64,000 bases of DNA from Stanieria cyanosphaera PCC 7437 (GTDB lineage Bacteria; Cyanobacteriota; Cyanobacteriia; Cyanobacteriales; Xenococcaceae). A model generated the notes under the pieces. It made no database searches, was not told the origin of the DNA, and was given only the letters and a program-made list of their open reading frames with translations. The position numbers and the translations under genes are program-made. Shown one piece after another: positions 25,957-35,788 of this stretch (within the stretch, counting starts at the first letter, position 1; every line of letters begins with the position of its first letter). Location of the stretch: NCBI RefSeq assembly GCF_000317575.1, contig NC_019748.1, forward strand, positions 4,112,501 through 4,176,500, read 5' to 3'.

Positions 25957-26904
25957 TTACTGCTGCCATTGCCCTCGCCGTCGCATCAGCAGTAGTAGCT
26001 GAGAAATTAAAACCATAACTGGTAACTCAATCAAGGGGCCAATGACTAAGACAAGCGCAATTAAAGGACGATGGGGAAATGCAGAAGCAGCAATTGCTAT
26101 GGACAGTGGGGAATTACGAGCCAAAGTGGTGCAGCTAAGACAAGCAACCTCTGGGTAGGAAAACTTTAAGTAACGTCCTATCACTTGACCTAAGACAAAA
26201 TTAACCACGAAGAACAGAACAACAGGGATAAACAGTTGAAATATGAATTCTGGATGCTGTATGACTACCTTTCCTTGTGAAGCGAAGATAGTAGCGATCG
26301 CTAAATTAAGGCAGATTACTTGAAATATTGCCATCTTTGCAACCACACCTTGCCATCTGAGGATGAATTGTCGGGAAATGGTTGCTACCAACAAAGGTAA
26401 AAATAATACCCAAAACAAACTCTCAAAAAGTTCCATTAGGTTGATTTCTACCAATGTCCCGGCAAAAATCAATAGATACACTGGTAGCAAAATAACTTGC
26501 AACACTAAATTTAGTGGCAGTAAAGCAGTTGCTAAAGCCACATCTCCACGGGCAACACCTGTAAACACAAGATACCAATCAGTACAAGGTGTAACCATCA
26601 ACATAATTAGCCCCACCCTCAAATCGGGGCTATCTGACAAAAATAGATAACCATTAATCCAAGTGAAGATGGGAGTCCAGAAAAAGTTAATGATCAGGCT
26701 TGTTGATGTCACTTTAAAATTTCGTAACCCTCGTCCCAAGCCCTTTAAAGGTATTGGTAAGAAAGTTGCATACAGCATCAAAGCCAATAACGGCACAATT
26801 ATCTTTGGGGCTATATTCGCAACCCATCCTATCTGAGCTAATGCCAATCCTACAAAAACTGAAAGCAGTACTAAAAATGGCTGTACCTTCTCAAATAATG
26901 GCAT
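25957..26904 (-). CDS. ACR3/bile-acid-symporter-family (BASS) transporter
   Basis: 315 residues, about ten helices. The BART-superfamily core VTPCTDWYLVFTGVARGDVA, with a cysteine in the helix-4 region and LPLNLVLQVILLPVYLLI after it, resembles the arsenite exporter ACR3, where that cysteine is essential. ACR3 usually has NSxxQ at this site; here it is PLNLVLQ, so substrate assignment is uncertain. It lies tail-to-tail with modC and head-to-head with the MFS gene. No arsC or arsR gene is next to it. Export of an oxyanion or uptake of an organic anion are both possible. Confidence 0.7.
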   Translation of the reverse strand: MPLFEKVQPFLVLLSVFVGLALAQIGWVANIAPKIIVPLLALMLYATFLPIPLKGLGRGLRNFKVTSTSLIINFFWTPIFTWINGYLFLSDSPDLRVGLIMLMVTPCTDWYLVFTGVARGDVALATALLPLNLVLQVILLPVYLLIFAGTLVEINLMELFESLFWVLFLPLLVATISRQFILRWQGVVAKMAIFQVICLNLAIATIFASQGKVVIQHPEFIFQLFIPVVLFFVVNFVLGQVIGRYLKFSYPEVACLSCTTLARNSPLSIAIAASAFPHRPLIALVLVIGPLIELPVMVLISQLLLLMRRRGQWQQ

Positions 26905-27003
26905 TACTTTACTATGGAGCTAATTACAGCTAATAGTAAAAACATATCACTCAATCACAGCTACAACCTCTTAAAAATAAGCACACTGAACAACGTAGTA
27001 ACT

Positions 27004-28176
27004 ATGGCACAGGGTACATCTAATAAATCTGCTCTCAAATTTGTAGTGATCTTAGGTATAGTTAGCCTCTGTGCTGATGCTACCTATGAGGGTGCAAGAA
27101 GCATTACAGGTGCGTATTTAGGAGTTTTAGGGGCTAGTGGTTTTGTCGTCGGGCTAGTAGCAGGTTTAGGAGAATTAATCGGCTATTGTTTTCGTCTTTT
27201 TATTGGCTATCTCAGCGACCAAACCCGTAAATATTGGCGAATTACCACAATTGGTTATGCGCTCAATACGGCAGTTGTACCACTCTTAGCCTTAGCAGGA
27301 AGTTGGCAAGTCGCTGCGGCATTGATGATTGGTGAACGCACTGGTAAAGCAATTCGCACTCCACCTAGAGATGTGCTACTGTCCCACGCGGCTTTGAGAC
27401 TGGGAGGCGGTTTTGGTTTTGGCTTGCACGAAGCACTTGACCAAATTGGTGCAGTGATGGGGCCACTGGCTGTGGCGACGGTGGTTTATCTTCAGGGTGA
27501 ATATCGGGGCGGTTTTGCAATTCTTATCGTACCTGCTGTAGTTGGGATGATTGTGCTTTTGGTAGGGCAGAGAATTTACCCGAATCCCCGTGATTTTGAA
27601 CACCAAATTCCTACATTAGCGGACAAAGGACTACCTCAAAGATTCTGGATTTATTTAGGGGCTGTAGCATTCCTGGCCGCAGGCTTTGCTGATTTTCCAT
27701 TAATTGCTTATCACTTTCAAACTCAAGCGATCGCCACAGGCAATACAATTCCCCTACTATATGCTTTGGCAATGGGGGTTGATGGGATTGCCGCACTGAT
27801 ATTTGGACGTTTATTTGACCGCTTTGGCATATCTATCCTAATTTTTGCGGCTGTTTTGTCTTCAATGTTTGCACCCTTAGTCTTTTTCGGCAACATCAAT
27901 TTAGCAATATTGGGAATGGTCTTGTGGGGGATAGGGATGGGAGCGCAAGAATCAATTTTGAAAGCAGCAGTGGCAGCAATGGTGCCAATTGAAAAACGTG
28001 GCTCTGCTTTTGGCATATTTAACACAGGCTATGGTGTGTCTTGGTTTTTAGGTAGTGCTTTGATGGGAATTTTATACGATAGGTCAGTGAGTACTCTAAT
28101 TCTTTTTTCAGTCATCATTCAGCTTGCTGCCATTCCGATTCTGCTGCTTGTTAATAGGAGTGGATCGAGAAATTAA
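27004..28176 (+). CDS. MFS transporter
   Basis: 390 residues from ATG 27004 (MAQGTSNKSALKFVVILGIV); the open frame starts at 26914 but would overlap the divergent promoter region. Twelve helices are predicted, with the MFS loop 2-3 motif FIGYLSDQTRKYW and a symmetric IFGRLFDRFG after TM8. AIRTPPRDVLLSHAA and GFGLHEALDQIGAVMGPLAV are characteristic of a drug/metabolite MFS subgroup. The substrate is unknown. It shares its promoter region with the ACR3-like gene and is followed by the XRE-molybdate regulator. Confidence 0.85.
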   Translation: MAQGTSNKSALKFVVILGIVSLCADATYEGARSITGAYLGVLGASGFVVGLVAGLGELIGYCFRLFIGYLSDQTRKYWRITTIGYALNTAVVPLLALAGSWQVAAALMIGERTGKAIRTPPRDVLLSHAALRLGGGFGFGLHEALDQIGAVMGPLAVATVVYLQGEYRGGFAILIVPAVVGMIVLLVGQRIYPNPRDFEHQIPTLADKGLPQRFWIYLGAVAFLAAGFADFPLIAYHFQTQAIATGNTIPLLYALAMGVDGIAALIFGRLFDRFGISILIFAAVLSSMFAPLVFFGNINLAILGMVLWGIGMGAQESILKAAVAAMVPIEKRGSAFGIFNTGYGVSWFLGSALMGILYDRSVSTLILFSVIIQLAAIPILLLVNRSGSRN

Positions 28177-28401
28177 AAGCATGGCTAGAATTTGCGTATA
28201 AAAGTTAACCATTATCTTGCTTTTTCAGCATTGCCTTTAGTACTGGTATCGCTAGTACAAATTGGGAATCAGAATCAGCGATCGCGTAGTGACTCCCCTA
28301 GAGTATTGCTTTCGTTAACTCGATTAAAAATCGAAATTTTACCTAAAATACTAGTTTGATTTACCCTGATTATATAATTTCAAAAACACAATAACCAAGA
28401 T

Positions 28402-29559
28402 GTGGTGAAACAAGAAGTTCTTCGTAATAACTTAAAACAAATCAGAACCCGCTTGGGCATGAACCAGCAAGATTTGGCTAACTTAGCTGGGGTGACTCGT
28501 CAAACTATTAGCGGTGTAGAGTCAGGACAGTATGCTCCCTCGACTACAATATCCTTACGTTTGGCGAAAGCTCTTGGTTACCAAGTAGAAGACTTGTTTT
28601 GGCTAGAGGAAGATTTACCAGAAATTGAGGCTGTGCCTGCTCAAAACTTACCAGTGGGGCAGGACTTGCGAGTAATTTTGGCACGGGTAGGCGGACAATG
28701 GGTGGCGCATCCTCTAATTGGCAAAGATGCCTTTCGGACTGAGATGATTCCTGCTGATGGTGCAGCAAATCACTTGTCTTTAATGGATACCGTTCTGGTC
28801 AAACTTTTAGATGACCCCAAAAAGTTGTACAACACCGTAGTTTTGGCTGGTTGTTCCCCTGCACTCTCTCTATGGGCAAGAGCCGCCGAACGTTGGCATC
28901 CAGAATTACGGGTACACTTCACTTTCGCTAACAGTATGATTGCCTTAGAACGCTTATACCGAGGCGAAATTCACATCGCTGGGATGCATTTATACTGTCC
29001 GCAGACAGGGGAGCATAATACGCCCTTTGTGCATCGTGTATTAAAAGATAAAGCAGCAGTTCTAATTAACCTTGGTGTTTGGGAAGAAGGACTTTTGGTA
29101 CAACAGGGGAATCCCAAGCAATTAAAAACCATTGCTGACTTAGCACAGCCTGGGGTGACGATAGTTAACCGCGAACAGGGTTCTGGTAGCAGGGAGTTAC
29201 TAGACAGGAAACTTAAAGAGCAAAAAATATCTTTTACTGCCGTACAAGGATTTGATCAAATCGTCAGTAATCATCAAGATGTAGCATTAGCTGTAGCTAC
29301 GGGAAAAGCAGATGCAGGAGTAAGTTCAGCATCTATCGCTACTGCTTTTGGGCTAGAATTTATTCCCTTACATCAGTCACGGTACGACTTGGTAATTCTC
29401 AAGCAATATTTGGAAGAAGCACCTGTACAACAACTACTCGGTACTTTGGGACATCGACAGGTGATTTCACAACTGCAAGCACTCGGTGGTTATGATACCA
29501 ACTTAACTGGCGAGGTTGTAGCCACAGTAGAAGCTGTTAGTAACGGTAAGCACAATTAG
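28402..29559 (+). CDS. XRE-family regulator fused to molybdate/PBP-like binding domain
   Basis: 385 residues from GTG 28402 (GTG 28405 is equally possible). Residues ~8-62 are an XRE helix-turn-helix: LKQIRTRLGMNQQDLANLAG, then VTRQTISGVESGQYAPS. From ~100 onwards there is a periplasmic-binding-protein-like domain (LAGCSPALSLWARAAERWHP, IAGMHLY, NREQGSGSRELLDRKLKEQ, VATGKADAGVSS), the type fused to regulators that sense molybdate. Placed after modABC, it likely acts as a ModE substitute that represses or activates modA according to oxyanion level. The dyad at 23266 is a candidate site. DNA binding and ligand are inferred. Confidence 0.85.
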   Translation: MVKQEVLRNNLKQIRTRLGMNQQDLANLAGVTRQTISGVESGQYAPSTTISLRLAKALGYQVEDLFWLEEDLPEIEAVPAQNLPVGQDLRVILARVGGQWVAHPLIGKDAFRTEMIPADGAANHLSLMDTVLVKLLDDPKKLYNTVVLAGCSPALSLWARAAERWHPELRVHFTFANSMIALERLYRGEIHIAGMHLYCPQTGEHNTPFVHRVLKDKAAVLINLGVWEEGLLVQQGNPKQLKTIADLAQPGVTIVNREQGSGSRELLDRKLKEQKISFTAVQGFDQIVSNHQDVALAVATGKADAGVSSASIATAFGLEFIPLHQSRYDLVILKQYLEEAPVQQLLGTLGHRQVISQLQALGGYDTNLTGEVVATVEAVSNGKHN

Positions 29560-29598
29560 CAAAATATATTAACTTTAACTATCGAATTCAGTCTATAC

Positions 29599-30723
<1,125 letters not shown>

Positions 30724-30750
30724 TTAGCAATTGGTTAACAATAATTCAAC

Positions 30751-31653
30751 TTAAACAAAATAAGAAATAGGAAAAAGTATATATTCTAAAAAAAATAGTT
30801 TCCAAATAAATTGATAAAATTGCGCGATCGCAGTTTTTTCTTCTAAATCAACTTTTTGACTACGCCACCACAATAGTCCTAAAAGAATGAGATGATAACC
30901 AATAAAAAAGCTACAGCTAAAATCAGTTAGCCAAAATATCCTTGCTAAAATCATTCCTAAATAACAAAAAGTAATTACTCCGAGGGAAAGATTTAGTACG
31001 GCTGGCTTACCTAGAATTAAAGTAAAAGTAGTGATATTGTATTGTTTATCTCCTTCGAGATCGGGGACATCTTTAAAAATCGCGATCGCTATCGTAAAAA
31101 AGAGAACAAATAAAGTTAATACCCAAACATAGGAATTTAACAACTCTTGACCAGTTAATTTTTGACTGTAGTGTAAAAATAAGCCAAGATTTACGACAAT
31201 ACCGCGAACTGTAAAAATACAGAATGCAGCTAAAAAAGGAAATTGTTTTAAGCGAATTGGTGGTAGAGAATAAGCTGTGCCAATAATTAAACTAATACCT
31301 ACCGTAGCTAATAACCAAATTCCCGAGCAAGCTGCAATTACTAAGGCTAAAATTCCTGTAATGGCAACAATCAATTTGCCTTTTTGAAGCGAAAATTCAC
31401 CAGCAGCAAGCGGTAATGATGGTTTATTGATGCGATCAATTGCTACATCCGATAATTGGTTTAACCCCACAATATAAATATTGCCACATAAGCAAGCAAT
31501 CCAAGCAGCCAGAAGTTGTTCTAAATTTAGCCAAGTAATTGAGCTATTAGTAGTTGCCAAGGCTAAAAAATAGATCGCAAAGACACTCAGACTAGTACCA
31601 ATAATGGTATGGGGACGAGAAAATTTCCAAAAACTAAAGAAAAAACTCATCAA
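30751..31653 (-). CDS. Homogentisate phytyltransferase
   Basis: 300 residues, UbiA prenyltransferase fold with about eight helices. The first Asp-rich site is NQLSDVAIDRINKPSLPLAA (NxxxD-x3-D) and the second is KDVPDLEGDKQYNITTF. FWKFSRPHTIIGTSLS is typical of the VTE2/slr1736 branch. The enzyme condenses homogentisate with phytyl diphosphate with loss of CO2, the committed step to tocopherol. It is the first gene of the pair with tocopherol cyclase. Upstream is the 623-bp region shared divergently with the sigma-factor gene. Confidence 0.92.
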   Translation of the reverse strand: MMSFFFSFWKFSRPHTIIGTSLSVFAIYFLALATTNSSITWLNLEQLLAAWIACLCGNIYIVGLNQLSDVAIDRINKPSLPLAAGEFSLQKGKLIVAITGILALVIAACSGIWLLATVGISLIIGTAYSLPPIRLKQFPFLAAFCIFTVRGIVVNLGLFLHYSQKLTGQELLNSYVWVLTLFVLFFTIAIAIFKDVPDLEGDKQYNITTFTLILGKPAVLNLSLGVITFCYLGMILARIFWLTDFSCSFFIGYHLILLGLLWWRSQKVDLEEKTAIAQFYQFIWKLFFLEYILFPISYFV

Positions 31654-32276
31654 TCAAGATTGTTATCTTACCAAAGTCAAATATAACGCGATCTTGGCTA
31701 ACCTTAAAAATGATTATTTAAAAAAGCTAACTAATCACTAATTTTTTGAGTGAATTAGCAAATTACTGCATGGTAATAGTTATTACATTATTGTTACAAA
31801 AATTAGATTAATAAAACTACTCGGTTGTTGAGACTAATTTTTTTTTATTTGGATTCAAAACACCAACAAGTTAAGTATACGTAGGAAATTTTACGAGCTA
31901 AAAAACACTCAAGTAATTAATTGTTCAGTATAAACAAAAAATATTGAGCAAATCACAGAAATACTTTTGATTTTTGTTAAGTTATCTGTTTCTTTGCAAG
32001 AAATTATTAAAAAAAACCAAAAACAAACTTAACTCGGGAACAATCAAGAACAAAAGAAATTCGTCTGTTGCATAAAGAAAATCAGACCCTTCCTCAGAAA
32101 AAAAGTAGTTTAATTAACAACAAAATACGTATTTATACGGAGACTAAGTTAAACTACGGAACATTTCAAAAAAAAACTGGCAGTGATGTTCTTTTTTCCT
32201 TTTAAGTTGGGCAATCTAATGAGTGAGGAGTGATCCAACCCTGATTTTCAAGCTAAGTCGTCATTGAGAAAGCAAT
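31654..32276. other. 623-bp divergent region before the sigma-factor gene
   Basis: Very AT-rich, with many A runs, and no ORF or RNA gene that I can support. It must carry promoters for the tocopherol operon and the sigma-factor gene. I see no clear repeat or operator. GAGTGAGGAG at 32221-32230 is Shine-Dalgarno-like but too far (about 47 bp) from the ATG at 32277. Confidence 0.5.
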
Positions 32277-33527
32277 ATGTTAGCTAGTTCTTTATATGTT
32301 GAGACCGAAGAAGACTATTCTATTTCTGCTTACGATCTAGAGTTAGAAGAAAGTAACTATAGCTCTGGAAAGTTAACAGATGACCTGGTAGAACTAGATT
32401 TAGAAAATATCGATCTAGACAATGGGGTTAAAAGAGGAAATAGAACTACTACTGACTTAGTCAGGCTGTATTTACAAGAGATCGGTCGCGTTCCTTTGCT
32501 AGAACGAGATGAAGAGGTTTCAGAAGCCCAAAAAGTTCAGCGTCATATTAATATCATAGAGCAGCGAGCTAAAGCTGCCAAGAAGGGAGATCAAATTTTG
32601 CAAGAGTTTGTTGAGCTAATTGATGCTCACGACCGTTTAGTCTCCCAACTAAGCCATCGTCCTTCTTTGAGAAGATGGGCTCAAACTGTGGGCATGGAAA
32701 TTCCCCTACTCAAAGAACGCTTATCAGTAGGTAAACATCGTTGGGCAGAAGTTGTTAACTGTAGTGTTAAAGAACTAGAAAGAATTCAACGAGATGGTAT
32801 TCGCGCTAAAGAACACATGATCAAAGCTAATTTACGCTTGGTTGTGTCTGTAGCCAAAAAATATCAAAATCGAGGCTTAGAATTACTCGATCTAATTCAG
32901 GAAGGAACTCTTGGTTTAGAACGGGCAGTAGAAAAATTCGATCCCACTAAAGGCTATCGCTTTAGTACTTATGCTTATTGGTGGATTCGTCAAGGAATCA
33001 CAAGAGCGATCGCAACTCAAAGTCGTACTATTCGTCTTCCAGTCCACATCACTGAAAAACTCAACAAAATCAAAAAAGCTCAACGAAAGATCTCTCAAGA
33101 AAAAGGACATACTCCTCGGATTGAAGATCTTGCTCAAGAATTAGATATGACCGCAGGACAAATTAGAGAAGTATTACTGCGTGTACCCCGTTCCGTCTCC
33201 TTAGAGATTAAAGTCGGAAAAGAAAAAGATACAGAGTTAGGAGATCTACTAGAAACAGAAAGTGCTTCTCCAGAAGAAACTTTGATGCGAGAATCTTTGC
33301 AAAAAGATTTGCAATATCTTTTGTCAGAACTAACTAGCCGTGAACGAGAAGTAATTCAGATGCGTTTTGGTTTTGGTGGCGAAAAACCTTTTTCTTTGGC
33401 AGAAATCGGTCGTTGTTTAGAACTGTCTCGCGAAAGAGTCCGCCAAATCGAAGCTAAAGCTTTACAAAAACTTAGACAGCCTAGACGCAGAAACATGATT
33501 CGCGATTATCTAGAGTCTCTTAGTTGA
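32277..33527 (+). CDS. sigC: Group 2 RNA polymerase sigma factor (SigC-like)
   Basis: 416 residues. Region 1.2 TTDLVRLYLQEIGRVPLL, region 2 (NLRLVVSVAKKYQNRGLELL, DLIQEGTLGLERAVEKFDP, YAYWWIRQGITRAI), region 3 and region 4 (SREREVIQMRFGFGG, LAEIGRCLELSRERVRQIE) are all intact. There is no long region 1.1, so it is not the principal SigA. The length and the acidic N-terminus (YSISAYDLELEES) fit cyanobacterial SigC, a stationary/stress and nitrogen-related group 2 factor; assignment to SigC rather than SigB/SigE is by length and pattern, not by alignment. A strong terminator follows. Confidence 0.85.
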   Translation: MLASSLYVETEEDYSISAYDLELEESNYSSGKLTDDLVELDLENIDLDNGVKRGNRTTTDLVRLYLQEIGRVPLLERDEEVSEAQKVQRHINIIEQRAKAAKKGDQILQEFVELIDAHDRLVSQLSHRPSLRRWAQTVGMEIPLLKERLSVGKHRWAEVVNCSVKELERIQRDGIRAKEHMIKANLRLVVSVAKKYQNRGLELLDLIQEGTLGLERAVEKFDPTKGYRFSTYAYWWIRQGITRAIATQSRTIRLPVHITEKLNKIKKAQRKISQEKGHTPRIEDLAQELDMTAGQIREVLLRVPRSVSLEIKVGKEKDTELGDLLETESASPEETLMRESLQKDLQYLLSELTSREREVIQMRFGFGGEKPFSLAEIGRCLELSRERVRQIEAKALQKLRQPRRRNMIRDYLESLS

Positions 33528-33533
33528 ATTATG

Positions 33534-33573
33534 AAGGAAGAAGGTGCAAAATTAACGCTTTCTTCCTTTTTTT
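33534..33573 (+). terminator. Intrinsic terminator after the sigma-factor gene
   Basis: AAGGAAGAA (33534-33542) pairs with TTCTTCCTT (33560-33568), and a continuous T-run carries on to 33573. It begins 6 bp past the stop codon. Confidence 0.8.
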
Positions 33574-33758
33574 ATTTAATTAATTCTAATTATTGTTGAT
33601 TATCTAGAGCTATAGCAACCTAATTATAATTTAGGACTCTTGATAATAATCTCAAGCAACTTAAATCTGTGCCTCAAGTTGATGCTGCTAAAAGCAACAA
33701 AAGCATAATAATATTTAAAATACTTGTTAGGTGAGCAGCATTTATAACTAAAGCAATA

Positions 33759-34613
33759 ATGATTAAATATCAAATAAAAATTGGAGTTTTATTAGGGCTA
33801 ATCTTATCTATACCTTTATCAGCAACCGCAGCAACTGTATTAGAAAATATTCAAAAAACTGGAGTAGTTAAAGTAGCAATCAGGGAAGATGCTGCACCTT
33901 TTGGTTACACAGATACCACAGGCAATCTTCAAGGATATTGTCTAGATTTTTTTAGTTTGCTCGAAAAAAAATTAATTAATCAACTTAAAAGAAATACACT
34001 TATTTTTAGGGTTTTAAAATCTCGAGTTGATAATCGTTTTGATTTAGTCACAGAAGGGTTTGTTCAGCTAGAATGTGGCCCTAATACTATTCGATCGCAA
34101 CTTCAAGAACAAGTTGTATTTTCTCAACCTTTTTTTATGACGGGTACTCAATTTTTAATTCGTCAATCAAATAATAATTTATTTAATTTGGATACCAATT
34201 TAAATCAATTGAGGCTCGGAGTAATAGAAGCAACGAGTACAGAAAAATATCTACGCGATCGCTATCCCCAGGCACAATTAACCTTATTTCGAGGTGTTAC
34301 TGCTAGAAGCAGAGGTGTACAAGCCCTAGCGCAAGGAAAAATTGATGCAATGGTCAGTGATGGTATTCTCTTAAGAGCAGAAGCTCAACAACAAAATTTA
34401 TCTCTTGCTAATTATTCTTTAATTCCAGAGCAGCCTTTAACTTGCGACTCTTATGGTATGCTACTTCCTCAAGGCGATCGCTCATGGCAAGATTTTGTCA
34501 ATTCTGTGATCACTTCTCCAGAATCGAAAGAACTTTTAAATAAGTGGTTTGGAGACATTATTCCCTACACTCAGATTACTGAAGCTAATTGTCAGAATAA
34601 TTCTGAATTTTGA
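33759..34613 (+). CDS. Amino-acid ABC-type substrate-binding protein (family 3)
   Basis: 284 residues. A signal peptide (YQIKIGVLLGLILSIPLSAT, cleavage after ATA) precedes the family-3 solute-binding core: KVAIREDAAPFGYTDTTGNL with the ligand-binding Arg/Asp, YCLDFFSLLEKKLI, FSQPFFMTGTQFLIR, and KIDAMVSDGILLRAE. It probably binds an amino acid or similar small ligand in the periplasm. No permease or ATPase gene lies beside it, so it is an orphan component. It ends 2 bp from the convergent FMN reductase gene. Confidence 0.85.
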   Translation: MIKYQIKIGVLLGLILSIPLSATAATVLENIQKTGVVKVAIREDAAPFGYTDTTGNLQGYCLDFFSLLEKKLINQLKRNTLIFRVLKSRVDNRFDLVTEGFVQLECGPNTIRSQLQEQVVFSQPFFMTGTQFLIRQSNNNLFNLDTNLNQLRLGVIEATSTEKYLRDRYPQAQLTLFRGVTARSRGVQALAQGKIDAMVSDGILLRAEAQQQNLSLANYSLIPEQPLTCDSYGMLLPQGDRSWQDFVNSVITSPESKELLNKWFGDIIPYTQITEANCQNNSEF

Positions 34614-34614
34614 A

Positions 34615-35157
34615 TTACACTCCTCTGAGTTTACGAGTGTGATCGACTAAACTTTGAGCGAATTGATCGAATCTTTGGGATAATTTTTCATCTAATAATT
34701 TACCTTCTCGATCAAATGCCTGCCAAGCTTGCCCAACAGCAATTTGTTCTGGAATTACCCAAGCGTGAACCCATCTCATGATAATTCTTAGATCGTTAAG
34801 AGCATTGCTATTGGATTGTCCGCCTAAAATACTGATTACTCCTGTGACTTTATCAGATAAATGCTCAAAACTCATTAAATCAAGGGCGTTTTTGATGACA
34901 CCACTAACACTGCCATGATACTCAGGTGTAGCTAAAATTAACCCATCAGCTTCTTTGACACTATCTCTAAGTTTGATGACATCAGGATAGTCAGGATAGT
35001 CGTCTCCACCATTACAAAAAGGTAAATTTAGGTTTCGTAAATCAAGCAGTTCTACTTCTGCACCTAATGCTTCTACTCTAGTAATCGCTTGTTGCAGTGC
35101 CAAAGCCGTATAAGAACCATCTCGAAGACTGCCGTTAATGCCAACAATCTTAACCAT
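34615..35157 (-). CDS. NADPH-dependent FMN reductase family protein
   Basis: 180 residues, flavodoxin-like fold. The FMN-phosphate loop is GINGSLRDGSYTALAL, and the second flavin segment is LILATPEYHGSVSGVIKNAL, both diagnostic of the FMN_red family (azoreductase, chromate/quinone reductases). It is a soluble oxidoreductase using NAD(P)H; the physiological acceptor is unknown. Its promoter lies in the 631-bp gap before the porin gene. Confidence 0.88.
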   Translation of the reverse strand: MVKIVGINGSLRDGSYTALALQQAITRVEALGAEVELLDLRNLNLPFCNGGDDYPDYPDVIKLRDSVKEADGLILATPEYHGSVSGVIKNALDLMSFEHLSDKVTGVISILGGQSNSNALNDLRIIMRWVHAWVIPEQIAVGQAWQAFDREGKLLDEKLSQRFDQFAQSLVDHTRKLRGV

Positions 35158-35340
35158 AAAATTTAACTCCTATTATTTATCTTTTGATTAATCCGTACTC
35201 GTTATGAATACGCTTTTAATCTAACAAAAAAAATTGTTTGCTGTCAAATCAACTTAAAAGTAAAACCGAGAATATGATTACATTACACAAACTTAAATCC
35301 TGGCAAAGGTCTGGTGTATACATTCTAGACAAATAATTTA

Positions 35341-35466
35341 CAGCAGTGACCAGTTTTTTACTTTGATCCTTCGCACTCACTCAGGACGCTTTTTACTGTT
35401 TACTTAATTCTGAGCATTTATTAGATGCGATCTCGGCAAAGCCGAGGCGCGGAGCGATCGCGTTTG
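35341..35466. repeat. Composite dispersed repeat (GATCAAAGTAAAA / CTCGGC hairpin type)
   Basis: It includes GTGACCAGTTTTTTACTTTG-type sequence and CTTCG; the reverse complement (GAAGGATCAAAGTAAAAAA) recurs at 63920-63938. It also includes a hairpin CTCGGC-AAA-GCCGAG (35432-35446) followed by GCGATCGC. No coding capacity. Confidence 0.6.
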
Positions 35467-35634
35467 TAGGAATTAATCCCTTGCAGACAGAATTAGAAAG
35501 CAAAACACACTTTGTCTAAAAATTTGACACAGTACTTAATGATTAACTTTTATAACAAAAACATGAAGCCTGCATAAATTCTTTAGTCATTTGCGAAGTA
35601 ACTAGTGTAAATAAATTAAGCAAGTATTTATTAA

Positions 35635-35681
35635 ACTAACTATTTAGATTTATTGACGATCTAAACAGTTAGTCTTTTTTT
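35635..35681 (+). terminator. Strong terminator-like hairpin upstream of the porin gene
   Basis: ACTAACTATTTAGAT (35635-35649) pairs with ATCTAAACAGTTAGT (35659-35673) with one mismatch in 15, a 9-nt loop, and then a run of seven T. No gene on the plus strand ends here: the upstream neighbour is transcribed the other way. It must therefore end a small RNA or attenuate the porin leader. The porin ATG is 108 bp further on. Confidence 0.7.
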
Positions 35682-35788
35682 GGTTTTAAATAACTATTAA
35701 CTGCATTAAAAAATTAAATCAGAAAGAAAAAAAATAATTTCTGTTTTATTAGGCATGGCTGAAATAATTGGGTGGATGAGGAACAAAT

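Noticed and set aside
32916-33137. 73-codon minus-strand frame inside the sigma-factor gene
   Set aside because: Opposite the conserved region 2-3 of the sigma factor, without start signals; a shadow.
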